From contig JAYFOQ010000014.1 of the NCBI GenBank assembly GCA_034932485.1, forward strand, positions 112,043 to 176,042: 64,000 nucleotides of DNA. The letters run 5' to 3'. Position 1 is the stretch's first letter, and each line of letters opens with the position of its first letter. The translations under genes were made by a program, and so were the position numbers. Origin of the DNA: Gordonibacter sp034932485. GTDB lineage: Bacteria > Actinomycetota > Coriobacteriia > Coriobacteriales > Eggerthellaceae. Shown here piece after piece: positions 44,587 to 53,207 of this stretch. Below the pieces are notes generated by a model. That model worked only from the letters and a program-made list of their open reading frames with translations, ran no database searches and was not told the origin of the DNA.

Positions 44587-45582
44587 ATGGATTCCGGCGT
44601 TTTAAAAGTTATCAACAAAGCGCTCGATGGAGGGCTGCTTACAGCGAGTGAGGGTATCGAACTGCTTTCGTGGAACGATCTTAGCGATGAAGCTTCGGCC
44701 ATCAGGTTGGCAGGTCGTCGGTTCGGCGAGCAGTTGTTGTCGCACGCCGAGATACACGGACAAATTGGTTTGAATACGGGCTTATGCCCTAGAGACTGCA
44801 AGTTCTGTTCGTTTGCGGCGAGCAACAAAGTGTTCAACGAGTCAAGTGAGGAAGCGATTGAGACGGTGGTGGACTACGTTAAGTTGCTCGAGGAAAAGGG
44901 TGCAAACGCCATCTACCTTATGACGACAGCCAACTACGATCAAGAGCAATTTCTTGACTACGGGCGGGCTGCCGCAGCGGCAATCAAGCTCGGTACTCCT
45001 CTCATAGCGAATATCGGTGACTTTGACATTGATTATGCGCGTGAGCTCCGGCGTGCGGGCTTTGCAGGTGCGTACCATGTTGTTCGTATGGGCGAAGGCG
45101 CGTTCACCCGCTGTTCCGTGGAGCAGCGATGGAATACCATACACGCCGTCCAGGAGGCCGGACTCATGTTGGGGGCGTGCGTTGAGCCGATCGGTCCCGA
45201 GCACACGCTCGAAGAGATTGTGGAGAAAACGCTTATCACTCGCGACATGAAAGCATGCTTTTCCGGGGCGATGCGTCGTACGGCCATTGATTCTTCGGAA
45301 CTTGCTCGTCATGGTACGGTAAGTTATGCGCGTATGGCCACTATCGTGGCGGTGGTATCCCTTATTACGGGTCAGGCTGTCAAGGGAAACTGCACGCACG
45401 AGCCAAACCAACTCGCTGCATTCAGTGGAGCGAACCTCCTTTGGGCGGAGGTCGGATCTAATCCCCGAGATACGCAAGGTAAGACCGAGGCAAATCGAGG
45501 TTGGACAGTTCCGCGCTGCAAAGAGCTGCTTGAAGAATGCGAATGGGAGGTGCTCGACGGTCCGTCGGTTTTGTTTGGATGA
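44587..45582 (+). CDS. BioB-like radical SAM enzyme
   Basis: 331 residues. The radical SAM motif is C-P-R-D-C-K-F-C (Cys 67, 71, 74). The body follows the biotin synthase pattern: ANIGD, YHVVRMGEG, a glycine-rich turn and CTHEPNQLAAFSGAN near 269-284. The auxiliary 2Fe-2S ligands of classical BioB are not in their usual context; instead Cys 176, 198, 224 and 269 are present. A biotin synthase of the anaerobe type that uses a larger auxiliary cluster is possible, as is another sulfur-inserting enzyme. AGGAGGAGG precedes the ATG. No bio genes lie nearby. Confidence 0.75.
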   Translation: MDSGVLKVINKALDGGLLTASEGIELLSWNDLSDEASAIRLAGRRFGEQLLSHAEIHGQIGLNTGLCPRDCKFCSFAASNKVFNESSEEAIETVVDYVKLLEEKGANAIYLMTTANYDQEQFLDYGRAAAAAIKLGTPLIANIGDFDIDYARELRRAGFAGAYHVVRMGEGAFTRCSVEQRWNTIHAVQEAGLMLGACVEPIGPEHTLEEIVEKTLITRDMKACFSGAMRRTAIDSSELARHGTVSYARMATIVAVVSLITGQAVKGNCTHEPNQLAAFSGANLLWAEVGSNPRDTQGKTEANRGWTVPRCKELLEECEWEVLDGPSVLFG

Positions 45583-45676
45583 AGAATACTCGAGTGAAGC
45601 GAGGCGGCTCATTCTGTCCACGAGACGTAAAGTCACCGCTCTTAAGCAAATGCACCCGATGCGATAGAAGGGCATC

Positions 45677-46405
45677 ATGAACCCGTTTGGAGATGATATC
45701 CCCCGTGAGCAGCCAGCGATGGACGAGAGCTCGTTCGACTTCTCTCTCGTGCTCGAACGCTACCATGCCCACACCGAGGACTGCGTAGTTGTTCCCGAGG
45801 GCGTAACGCAAATTCTCGCCGCCGCCTTCAAAGGGCATGATGAAATCGAGCGTATTGAGCTGCCGGAAAGCCTCGAATCTATTGGACCTGGGGCGTTTCG
45901 CGATTGTGTCTCACTTCGCGAGATACGTATTCCCGACGCCGTCTTCGAGGTGGGGATGCGCGCGTTCGCAGGGTGCCGGTCGCTTGAATGCGTTCGACTT
46001 TCCAATCGTCTCTTTTCGATCGACGAGTCAACTTTCGCCCAATGCTCCAAGCTTCGTGTAGTGCAGGGTGGTGAAGATGTGGATGCTATCGGTGCGCAGG
46101 CGTTTCTCGGGTGCGAAATGCTTACCAGTCTTCCCTTTCTTGCCCAGGTGGAGACGCTGGGAGGCGGTGCTTTGGCGGGGTGTGCATCTTTCGAAGAAAT
46201 AACACTTGCGCGTACGATGAAGCGTATCGGCAGTGAGGCGTTCAGGAGCTGCCGGAAGCTCGCACGCGTCGTCATGCCCGAAACCGTGGAATCACTGGGC
46301 AAGAACCTGTTCGCCGGATGTTTTGCCTTGCAGAGCGTTGAGGGAATCGAGTGGCTCGCCGAGGAATTCCCCACTGCATTTCCGTTCGGTATGGCGAAAG
46401 GGTGA
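45677..46405 (+). CDS. BspA-type leucine-rich repeat protein
   Basis: 242 residues without a signal peptide. From about residue 40 it consists of LRR_5 repeats of 22-24 residues, with recurring I-x-x-x-A-F-x-x-C-x-x-L and I-x-L-P-x-x-(V/L)-x-x-I-(G) segments. Such repeats mediate protein binding in BspA-like proteins, usually on the cell surface, but this short form is probably cytosolic. The function is unknown. Start ATG 45677 has GAAGGG upstream. Confidence 0.85.
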   Translation: MNPFGDDIPREQPAMDESSFDFSLVLERYHAHTEDCVVVPEGVTQILAAAFKGHDEIERIELPESLESIGPGAFRDCVSLREIRIPDAVFEVGMRAFAGCRSLECVRLSNRLFSIDESTFAQCSKLRVVQGGEDVDAIGAQAFLGCEMLTSLPFLAQVETLGGGALAGCASFEEITLARTMKRIGSEAFRSCRKLARVVMPETVESLGKNLFAGCFALQSVEGIEWLAEEFPTAFPFGMAKG

Positions 46406-46461
46406 GGTTGCGCTCGGAGGGACAGCACGCTTGTGTGGTGTCCTTTCGTTTCATGGCGTGA

Positions 46462-46599
46462 GTTATATACCGCAAGCTTGGTGTGCACGCCCAGCAGGAT
46501 GTCGTTGTACTGGTGGAGGCCGAGCAGCAGGCGCTCGGAGGCGATAATTTTGATGACGACGTGGAGCGAGAGACGGTGCTCGGGGGCGGGGTTTCTTGA
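46462..46599 (+). pseudogene. C-terminal remnant of a LuxR-family regulator
   Basis: In one plus-strand frame the sequence reads VIYRKLGVHAQQDVVVLVEAEQ and runs to a stop at 46597. This is the end of the LuxR helix-turn-helix (normally HVSHIYRKLGVHSQQ-LI-LVE). A stop lies immediately upstream in frame and no membrane domain is present, so it is a fragment. The promoter of the toxin-antitoxin pair overlaps its last bases. Confidence 0.65.
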
Positions 46600-46647
46600 C
46601 TTGGGTATCCTTTCTGCATAGTATGTAATACGTGTAATACAGAAAGG
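46596..46647 (+). promoter_or_regulatory. promoter and operator of the toxin-antitoxin pair
   Basis: TTGACT (46596-46601) and TAGTAT (46619-46624) are 17 bases apart. CCTTTCTG (46609-46616) and CAGAAAGG (46640-46647) form a perfect 8-bp dyad covering the -10 and the start region, typical of autorepressed antitoxin promoters. The second arm overlaps the antitoxin ribosome site. Confidence 0.6.
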
Positions 46648-46654
46648 AGACACC

Positions 46655-46939
46655 ATGGAATCGGTGGTGACGGTGCGACTGGATGGCGATATGAAGGATC
46701 GGGCAACCGCGATCATGCAGCGTGAAGGCTATACGCCATCTTCGGCTGTCAGGCGTTTGTTTGAATACACAGTCAAGCACGATGGACTCCCGTTCGTCAA
46801 AAGCGAAAAGCCGAGCAAAGATGAACTACGTCGTCGCATTAAGGCATTCGATCGTGTGCATACGAAACGCCCACTTGACATGACTGACGAAGAACTGCGG
46901 GAGGCGCGTTTGAAGGATCGCTATGGAATTGATGCTTGA
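46655..46939 (+). CDS. RelB/DinJ-like antitoxin
   Basis: 94 residues. The N-terminus VTVRLDGDMKDRATAIMQREGYTPSSAVRRLFEY is a ribbon-helix-helix DNA-binding domain of the RelB/DinJ type; the charged tail (PFVKSEKPSKDELRRR...) would wrap the toxin. It overlaps the toxin gene by 17 bases, a standard toxin-antitoxin arrangement. It probably represses its own promoter through the dyad at 46609. AAAGGAG precedes the ATG. Confidence 0.85.
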   Translation: MESVVTVRLDGDMKDRATAIMQREGYTPSSAVRRLFEYTVKHDGLPFVKSEKPSKDELRRRIKAFDRVHTKRPLDMTDEELREARLKDRYGIDA

Positions 46940-47366
46940 TACCAACATTGTGCTCGACCATATTGGCAGGCGCGGGCCGTTTTACGAGCTGTCGCGTCGC
47001 GTGTGCTTGCTAGGGGTGGTGCAGGAGGCAACTACCTACATCAGCGTGAACACGCTGACTGATATCTACTACCTACTACGCAAAGATTACGGCAGCGAGG
47101 CCGCCCAAGAAATGATCGAGCAGAACTTGTCGTTTTTGCAGATCGTGGGAGTGTCGCCGGAAGACGCGCAGCGTGCGCTCGCCTTGCGTTGGGCCGATTT
47201 CGAGGACGGTCTCGTAGCTCAGTGTGCGGCGAAGGTGAAGGTGGACTATATCGTCACGCGCAACGTCAAAGACTTCAAGTCGTCGCCTGTCGAGGCCGTT
47301 ACGCCCGAGGAGTTGTTCGAACGGCTTGAAGCGCAAGGTTTCGCGTATGAAGAGGTGTGCTGGTAG
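46923..47366 (+). CDS. PIN-domain toxin
   Basis: 147 residues of the PIN ribonuclease fold. Conserved acids are seen in MLDTNIVLD (D6), in the ADFEDGLVAQCA segment and in IVTRNVKDF, the typical Mg-binding set. Toxins of this group cleave RNA when the antitoxin is lost. A PIN toxin with a RelB-type antitoxin rather than a VapB is common in actinobacterial and clostridial genomes. The ATG lies inside the antitoxin gene after AAGGA. Confidence 0.85.
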   Translation: MELMLDTNIVLDHIGRRGPFYELSRRVCLLGVVQEATTYISVNTLTDIYYLLRKDYGSEAAQEMIEQNLSFLQIVGVSPEDAQRALALRWADFEDGLVAQCAAKVKVDYIVTRNVKDFKSSPVEAVTPEELFERLEAQGFAYEEVCW

Positions 47367-47572
47367 TATGACGAGCATGTTGAAGCTGCGGGAGTTCTGC
47401 GAATTCCCCTGCTGTAAATTCTCCCGAAACAATGCGCCGTTACTTTGATTACCTTAAGTTGATCATGTGTTTTACGCTGGCGTCATGCTATCGTATCGCA
47501 TGGTAAAACGAATATCAGGGTCGCTTCGTTGGAGCAACGTCTTCGCAGGCGACGGATGAGGAGCAATACGCT

Positions 47573-49663
47573 ATGGCGAAGGTTTCGGAAATCTACGGCT
47601 CGATGGTATTCAACGAGCATACGATGCAGGAGCGCTTGCCTTCCGCAACGTACAAAAGTCTACTCAAGACCATGAAAGAGGGCAAATCTCTCGAAATCGA
47701 AGTGGCTAATGTTGTAGCGCATGCCATGAAAGAGTGGGCTATCGAGAAGGGCGCCACGCACTTTACGCATTGGTTTCAGCCTCTTACGGGTATTACGTCT
47801 GAAAAACATGATAGCTTCTTAGACCCGGTAAGCGACGGCCGTGCCATCATGAGCTTCTCGGGCAAGGAACTCATTCAGGGTGAGCCCGATGCTTCCAGCT
47901 TTCCTTCTGGCGGCCTGCGTGCTACGTTTGAGGCGCGTGGCTATACGGCGTGGGATCCTACAAGTTATGCATTTATTAAAGATGAAGTGCTGTGTATTCC
48001 CACGGCATTCTGTAGTTATACCGGCGAGGCGCTCGATAAAAAGACACCGCTTCTGCGTTCTATGAGTGCAATTGAGAAGCAGGCAAATCGTGTACTGAAA
48101 CTGTTCGGCGAACCAAACCAGCATATTGTACCCACGGTTGGTGCCGAGCAGGAATATTTTCTTGTTTCCGAGAAGTCGTACGCCAGCCGTCAAGATTTGG
48201 TCATGTGCGGCCGCACGCTGTTCGGTTATGCGCCGTGTAAAGGTCAAGAACTGGAAGAACACTATTTCGGCGCCATTCGTCCTACCGTGAATGAGTTCAT
48301 GAAGGAACTTGACGACGAGCTGTGGGCGCTTGGTGTGCCAGCCCGTACAAAACATAACGAGGTGGCTCCTGCCCAGCATGAGCTGGCTCCTATCTTTACT
48401 AATGCAAATCGTGCCATCGATGAGAACCTGTTGACCATGGAAAAGATGCGTCTGCTGGCCAGCCACCATGGTCTTGTATGCCTGCAGCACGAGAAGCCGT
48501 TCGAAGGTATTAACGGCTCAGGCAAGCATAACAACTGGTCGTTGGCGGCAGGCAAGAAAAACCTGTTTGATCCGGGCGAGAGCCCCATGGACAACCTGCG
48601 TTTTTTGGTACTGCTTACCGGCGTGATTCAAGCGGTGGATGATTATCAGGAATTGCTGCGCATGTCGGTGGCATCTGCGGGCAACGACCATCGTCTTGGT
48701 GCGAACGAGGCACCGCCGGCAATTATCTCTATCTTCTTGGGTGACGAACTGGACGCTATCGTAGATGCGCTTATTGACGAGCATGAATACACAAATGCCC
48801 AGAAGGTTGCTATGGATTTGGGCGTTGCCGTTCTTCCAAATTTCCTTATCGACAACACTGACCGCAATCGCACTAGTCCCTTCGCGTTTACGGGGAATAA
48901 ATTTGAGTTCCGCATGCCGGGCTCGGCGGTAAATCTGTCTGATGCGACCATGGTGTTGAATACGGCGATGGCAAAGAGCCTCAAAGATTTTGCCGATGCC
49001 ATGGAAGGTAAGGCTGGCGAGGAATTTGAGGCAGCTGCTATCGCCTACATTCGTGATACGTTGAAGAAGCATCAGCGTATCATCTTCAATGGTAACGGAT
49101 ACTGCGAGGAGTGGTATGCCGAGGCGGAGCGTCGTGGTTTAGCAAACTTCCGCACGACGGCCGATGCATTGCCGTGTTTCGTGTCGCGCAAAAGTATAGA
49201 ACTGTTCGAAGAATTTGACGTCTTGTCAAAGACTGAGGTTATGAGTCGCTATGAGGTAAAGCTGGAGAAATACAATAAGCTGTTGAACATCGAAGCCCGC
49301 GTAATGAAACGTATGGTGCGTCGTGCATTCCTGCCTGCTATAAATAGTTATGCCGCAGAGGTTGCCAATAATATTGCATCGTTTAAGGCTGCTGTGCCTG
49401 GCGCAAATGTCGATCAACAAGAAGATTTATTACACAAGCTGCTTGACGGGGTAAAAGAAATCGATGTGCAGTTGCAAGCTTTGGACACTGCACACCATGC
49501 GGCGCTTGATATTGCCAACCAGCAGCAGCGTGCGAACACGTATGCTCACGAGATTATTCCTATCATGGAAAAGCTGCGTGCTGCTGTTGACGCGATGGAA
49601 ATTGTTACGGGCCGCGATAGATGGCCGGTACCTACCTATAACGATATTTTGTTCTACGTGTAA
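47573..49663 (+). CDS. glnN: glutamine synthetase type III
   Basis: 696 residues, the length of GSIII and much longer than GSI. It joins ammonia and glutamate with ATP. Diagnostic parts are FTHWFQPLTGITSEKHDSF near the start, VGAEQEYFLV (metal ligands), RTKHNEVAPAQHELAP and GSGKHNNWSL. It stands alone; the 206-base upstream gap holds GTTTTAC/GTAAAAC arms but no riboswitch I recognise. GAGGAG is about ten bases before the ATG. Confidence 0.95.
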   Translation: MAKVSEIYGSMVFNEHTMQERLPSATYKSLLKTMKEGKSLEIEVANVVAHAMKEWAIEKGATHFTHWFQPLTGITSEKHDSFLDPVSDGRAIMSFSGKELIQGEPDASSFPSGGLRATFEARGYTAWDPTSYAFIKDEVLCIPTAFCSYTGEALDKKTPLLRSMSAIEKQANRVLKLFGEPNQHIVPTVGAEQEYFLVSEKSYASRQDLVMCGRTLFGYAPCKGQELEEHYFGAIRPTVNEFMKELDDELWALGVPARTKHNEVAPAQHELAPIFTNANRAIDENLLTMEKMRLLASHHGLVCLQHEKPFEGINGSGKHNNWSLAAGKKNLFDPGESPMDNLRFLVLLTGVIQAVDDYQELLRMSVASAGNDHRLGANEAPPAIISIFLGDELDAIVDALIDEHEYTNAQKVAMDLGVAVLPNFLIDNTDRNRTSPFAFTGNKFEFRMPGSAVNLSDATMVLNTAMAKSLKDFADAMEGKAGEEFEAAAIAYIRDTLKKHQRIIFNGNGYCEEWYAEAERRGLANFRTTADALPCFVSRKSIELFEEFDVLSKTEVMSRYEVKLEKYNKLLNIEARVMKRMVRRAFLPAINSYAAEVANNIASFKAAVPGANVDQQEDLLHKLLDGVKEIDVQLQALDTAHHAALDIANQQQRANTYAHEIIPIMEKLRAAVDAMEIVTGRDRWPVPTYNDILFYV

Positions 49664-49669
49664 GGCGCC

Positions 49670-49706
49670 GTCTGAATGGTCGGCTCTCAGAGTTGGCCAT
49701 TCAGAC
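49670..49706 (+). terminator. hairpin after glnN
   Basis: GTCTGAATGG (49670-49679) and CCATTCAGAC (49697-49706) pair perfectly. No T tract follows, so termination efficiency is uncertain. Confidence 0.5.
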
Positions 49707-49818
49707 ATGTAAGGACGAATCGTCCGTTATCCGATCGCATTCTTGAAGGTGATGATCTTGAATTGCGGCCGCCGATTCACTATCTTTTCCGAAGAATAAA
49801 TAAAGTTCACTCTTTTAC

Positions 49819-51147
49819 TTACTTGTTGATATTTGGCTGCGTTGTCGTAGTGGGCAGCACGGCCAAGAAAGTGGTGCCTTCGCTCTCTGAACTTGTGGCC
49901 TCGAGAGTACCCCCGTGCTCTTCTGCCACGCCGCGAGCTATGGCTAGCCCCAGCCCATAACTGTTATTGTCGCGAACACGCGCTTTATCCGCGCGATAAA
50001 AACGGTCGAACACGTGAAGAAGGTCGTCAGGCCCAATGGCGGATCCGGTGTTATGCACGGATAAGGTGATATTCTTCATGCTTTGATGCAGGATAACGCG
50101 TACGCTTCCGCCCTCGTTGGCGTACTTGCAAGCGTTATCGACAAGGGTGGTCACGAGGCGATGCAATCGTGAAGCGTCTCCTGCGATAGTCACGTTGCGG
50201 TCAATTTCAGACAGGAGGTTCACCTTGCGCTCGAAGGCGACCGACTCGAATTGCAGAAGTTCTCCTTCCACCAAATCAGTTAGATCGATGTGCTCGTGTG
50301 TTGTTTGAGCGGTGCCCTCGTCAATACGAGCCAGCAGCAGCAGATCGCCCACAAGCTGCTGCATGCGGTCGGCCTCTGTTTGCGTGCTTTCTATCCATTG
50401 GCTTTCGCTGGCAATGGAGCGCTCGGGATGTTCTAACAAGATGGAGGCGTTTGCTAAAATCACGGTAAGCGGTGTTTTTAGCTCATGTGATGCATCGGCT
50501 ATGAATCGTCGTTGTTGTTCCCATGCATTCTCTACCGGATGGAGCGCCCAGCGAGAAAAAAGCACGCTTATGACAAAGAACACCATCAAGGCAAGTGCGC
50601 CCACCCCCGCAAGGATCAACGCAAGGTTTTGCCAATCGTTTGCGGTGCTCATATCGGCAAAGGCAAAATACGTAATGCCGTTAATTTGTTGTTTGGCGTA
50701 AAAAAGGCCAAGGTCGGTCAAGGTTCCCGAACCTTCAGGAAGTTCGGCGAGCTGTTCGGATGCACGGGTGAGTACGTCTTCGGCAAGCGAGGCAGTGACT
50801 CGTTCTGTTTGAGTCGCGGTAAGCGAGCCATCTGCTTCGAGGGAGTATACGGCAACGGGAATAAATGGATCAGACCCGCCACGCTTGCCGCCAATTTCTG
50901 GAGAACTTCCTTTGGGTGTCTGGTCATTAGAGTGCGGAATGGTTGGGTCGATCTGTCCATCCTGAAGAATCTGAGATTGATTGTTGAGATGAGATAATGA
51001 TGCAAGAGACCCGTCAAGTGCTTCGTGTACGCGGTTTAAGCTCTGCTGGTAGTTGATAACACAAATAGCGGTAAACACCACCACCAGCACTACCGCAATC
51101 ATTGACATGATGATGGCAACGAATTTGATACGCAGTTTTTTAAGCAT
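49819..51147 (-). CDS. sensor histidine kinase
   Basis: 442 residues. A transmembrane helix near the start (about 9-32), a polar loop exposed outside, and a second helix at about 175-200 frame the sensor. The phospho-acceptor His lies in FIADASHELKTPL; the ATPase domain has the N box LVDNACKYA and a GLGLAIARG box. It has no clear HAMP domain. It follows its response regulator with an 18-base gap on the minus strand. The ATG has AGGAG upstream. It probably controls the polyphosphate-polymerase-like operon on the other strand. Confidence 0.92.
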   Translation of the reverse strand: MLKKLRIKFVAIIMSMIAVVLVVVFTAICVINYQQSLNRVHEALDGSLASLSHLNNQSQILQDGQIDPTIPHSNDQTPKGSSPEIGGKRGGSDPFIPVAVYSLEADGSLTATQTERVTASLAEDVLTRASEQLAELPEGSGTLTDLGLFYAKQQINGITYFAFADMSTANDWQNLALILAGVGALALMVFFVISVLFSRWALHPVENAWEQQRRFIADASHELKTPLTVILANASILLEHPERSIASESQWIESTQTEADRMQQLVGDLLLLARIDEGTAQTTHEHIDLTDLVEGELLQFESVAFERKVNLLSEIDRNVTIAGDASRLHRLVTTLVDNACKYANEGGSVRVILHQSMKNITLSVHNTGSAIGPDDLLHVFDRFYRADKARVRDNNSYGLGLAIARGVAEEHGGTLEATSSESEGTTFLAVLPTTTTQPNINK

Positions 51148-51165
51148 GGGTGACTCCTGCCTTGA

Positions 51166-51933
51166 TTACGCCATTTGTGCTTGCGCAGAAGGCTCGTCCG
51201 ACTCATTTGAATCGCTCGGTTCGTCTGGTTCGCTCGTATCGCGTGGCTCGCTTTGGACGGCGGCCTCGACAACAAGACGGTAGCCTGCACGCCTGAGGGT
51301 TTCTATACGGTTTGTCGATCCTAAAAAAGCTAATTTCTTACGAACGAACGAAACATAAGCTTCTACATTATTATCTTCCGCACTCGACTCAGTTCCCCAG
51401 ACTTTTTCGATAAGTAGGTCTTTTGAGACTACTTGGCCAGGATTTGCCATGAGTACACGCATTAACGCGAATTCTTTAAAGCTAAGATGAATAGATTTTG
51501 TTTTGCACGACAAGTCGAAGCTTTCCAGGTTCAGCGAGAGGTCGCCGGCGGACAGTGTTTCGAATATTACGTCGCCTTGGCGACGCGTGAGGGCTCGCAG
51601 GTGGGCGAGTAGTTCGGCAGGCGAAAATGGCTTGGTCATATAGTCGTCGGCACCGCTGTCTAATCCGGTAATCTTGTCTGGTACCGCATCGCGCGCCGTA
51701 AGCATTAGTACAGGGGTGCTTATTGATGCGCGGCGCAGGTCTGCCACAACAGCGAACCCATCCATCTTCGGCATCATGACATCAAGAATAATCAGGTCGT
51801 ACTGGCCGAGTAGTGCCCAGTCGCGTCCAGTAGTGCCGTCGTGTACGGTATCGACGTTGTAGCCATTTTCTTCAAGGATGTGCGAGAGCGCTTGGGCTAG
51901 ACGCGTATCGTCCTCAACAATCAAAACTTTCAT
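51166..51933 (-). CDS. OmpR/PhoB-family response regulator with acidic tail
   Basis: 255 residues. The receiver has the acidic pair near the start (VEDD), the phospho-acceptor Asp in LIILDVMMP, T and K in LTARD and MTKPF; the winged helix follows and ends with RAGYRLVVEA. The last 25 or so residues are an unusual Ser/Asp/Glu/Pro repeat-like acidic tail. Direct repeats of TTTCAGG and CCTGAAA in its upstream region (51989-52059) are likely binding sites. It is divergent from the VTC operon. Confidence 0.94.
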   Translation of the reverse strand: MKVLIVEDDTRLAQALSHILEENGYNVDTVHDGTTGRDWALLGQYDLIILDVMMPKMDGFAVVADLRRASISTPVLMLTARDAVPDKITGLDSGADDYMTKPFSPAELLAHLRALTRRQGDVIFETLSAGDLSLNLESFDLSCKTKSIHLSFKEFALMRVLMANPGQVVSKDLLIEKVWGTESSAEDNNVEAYVSFVRKKLAFLGSTNRIETLRRAGYRLVVEAAVQSEPRDTSEPDEPSDSNESDEPSAQAQMA

Positions 51934-51988
51934 GTTGTTAGCCTTTCCATCACATCAATTTACCGCATTCACTCATTTTAGCGGGAAC

Positions 51989-52059
51989 CCTGAAAACGAC
52001 CTGAAAGAAGAGGAGAAAATTTGCCGTTAACTTGGTTCTTTCAGGGTACTTTCAGGGTA
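51989..52059. promoter_or_regulatory. paired 11-bp direct repeats, response-regulator binding region
   Basis: Two tandem copies of CTTTCAGGGTA (52038-52048 and 52049-52059) lie near the VTC operon, and two CCTGAAA copies (51989-51995 and 52000-52006), also 11 bases apart and in the opposite direction, lie near the regulator gene. An 11-base period is the classic spacing for OmpR/PhoB dimers. This suggests that the regulator controls both itself and the opposite operon. Confidence 0.7.
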
Positions 52060-52136
52060 GGTCGTTAGGATGCAAAGCCGTAGATCGGAATCGTAATTGC
52101 CTCGTTTTCGATCGGCTATCTGCAAAGGGTGCTTAT

Positions 52137-52197
52137 CGTGCAAGGCGAACAGGTTCGGGAACTCTCCCTCCCTGACGAACCTCGGTTTTCTTGCACG
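52137..52197 (+). ncRNA. nested-hairpin leader upstream of the VTC-like gene
   Basis: CGTGCAAG (52137-52144) pairs with CTTGCACG (52190-52197), and inside it AGGTTCG (52151-52157) pairs with CGAACCT (52176-52182), giving a two-level stem with internal loops. It lies between the regulator binding sites and the VTC-like start. It could be a cis-regulatory RNA; I do not recognise a known riboswitch class. Confidence 0.5.
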
Positions 52198-52241
52198 GTT
52201 GGCACTCCTTTCAGCGACTCGGAAAGAAAGTTGGGTCTTAT

Positions 52242-53207
52242 ATGGGAACGTTTACTGATGTATTCGAACGGAAAGAAGTGAAATACCGTCTCAGCGCGTC
52301 TCAGCATGCTGCAATGCTGAGCGCGCTTGACGGGCACTTGGTGCCCGATATCTATGGGCTTTCGCGCATTGTAAGCCTTTATCTTGATACGCCCGATCGC
52401 TTACTGGTTGAGCGATCGCTGGATAAACCTTTATATAAGGAAAAGCTGAGATTGCGCAGTTACGGGTTGCCGAGCGAATTGGATCGAGTGTTCATTGAGA
52501 TTAAAAAGAAATTTGACGGTATCGTGTATAAGCGCCGCGTGGGGATGTCGTACGCAGCAGCACGCGCTTATTTGGGCGGACTGTCCTACGAACGAGCTTG
52601 TGGTCGTTACCCCTTGCCCGATTCGACGATGGCGGCGGAGTCTACATCGCAGCGTAGTACGCAGATTGCACGCGAAATCGATCATTTCTTGCGCGCTTAC
52701 GGATCTTTGCGAGCTTCAATGATCATTGATTGTGAGCGTACAGCTTATGTGCCGGTGAGGAAATTCTTTGAAACGGATGAGGCCGTTGAGGCGTTCGGCT
52801 CATCTGCGATGCCCGAAACGCTCGAAGTGCTCAAAACATCCAACGAGCCCGAAACTTCTGATGATCTGCGTATAACGTTCGATACCTCCATTCTTTGTAA
52901 AGATATGTTCGTCGGGGAATCTTTGTCAAGCTTTGTGCCGCTGATAGATTCAGGCGAGGCCATTATGGAGATCAAGTCAGCGGGACCGTTTCCGTTGTGG
53001 CTGGTACGAGCACTTGCTGTGTGCGAAGCCTACCCTTCGTCCTTTTCTAAATATGGTGAAGCATACAAAGTAGCTATGAAAAACAAAGCGAGCATTTCGG
53101 CTATTGATGCAGCCTCCGAGCGTATGGCATTTGAATCTCGTGATACGCATCGTCGTTCTTTTCGAGCTTCTGCTCAACCAATAAAGAAGGAGGGTTGCTG
53201 TGCTTGA
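52242..53207 (+). CDS. VTC-domain polyphosphate-polymerase-like protein
   Basis: 321 residues. The VTC pattern is complete: ERKEVKYRLS near the start, YLDTPDRLLVERSL, KEKLRLRSYG, IEIKKKFDGIVYKRR, IIDCERTAYV, IMEIKSAGP and FSKYGEAYK. These basic and acidic residues line the tunnel that makes polyphosphate from ATP in yeast VTC4. In bacteria this family often pairs with DUF4956 and CotH or Cthe_2159 proteins; the product and target are unknown. The start chosen is ATG 52242. The next gene begins inside its last eight bases. Confidence 0.9.
   Translation: MGTFTDVFERKEVKYRLSASQHAAMLSALDGHLVPDIYGLSRIVSLYLDTPDRLLVERSLDKPLYKEKLRLRSYGLPSELDRVFIEIKKKFDGIVYKRRVGMSYAAARAYLGGLSYERACGRYPLPDSTMAAESTSQRSTQIAREIDHFLRAYGSLRASMIIDCERTAYVPVRKFFETDEAVEAFGSSAMPETLEVLKTSNEPETSDDLRITFDTSILCKDMFVGESLSSFVPLIDSGEAIMEIKSAGPFPLWLVRALAVCEAYPSSFSKYGEAYKVAMKNKASISAIDAASERMAFESRDTHRRSFRASAQPIKKEGCCA

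Noticed and set aside
45760..46716. A 318-codon minus-strand frame
   Set aside because: It is antisense to the leucine-rich-repeat gene and the LuxR remnant; Ser/Arg-rich shadow composition.
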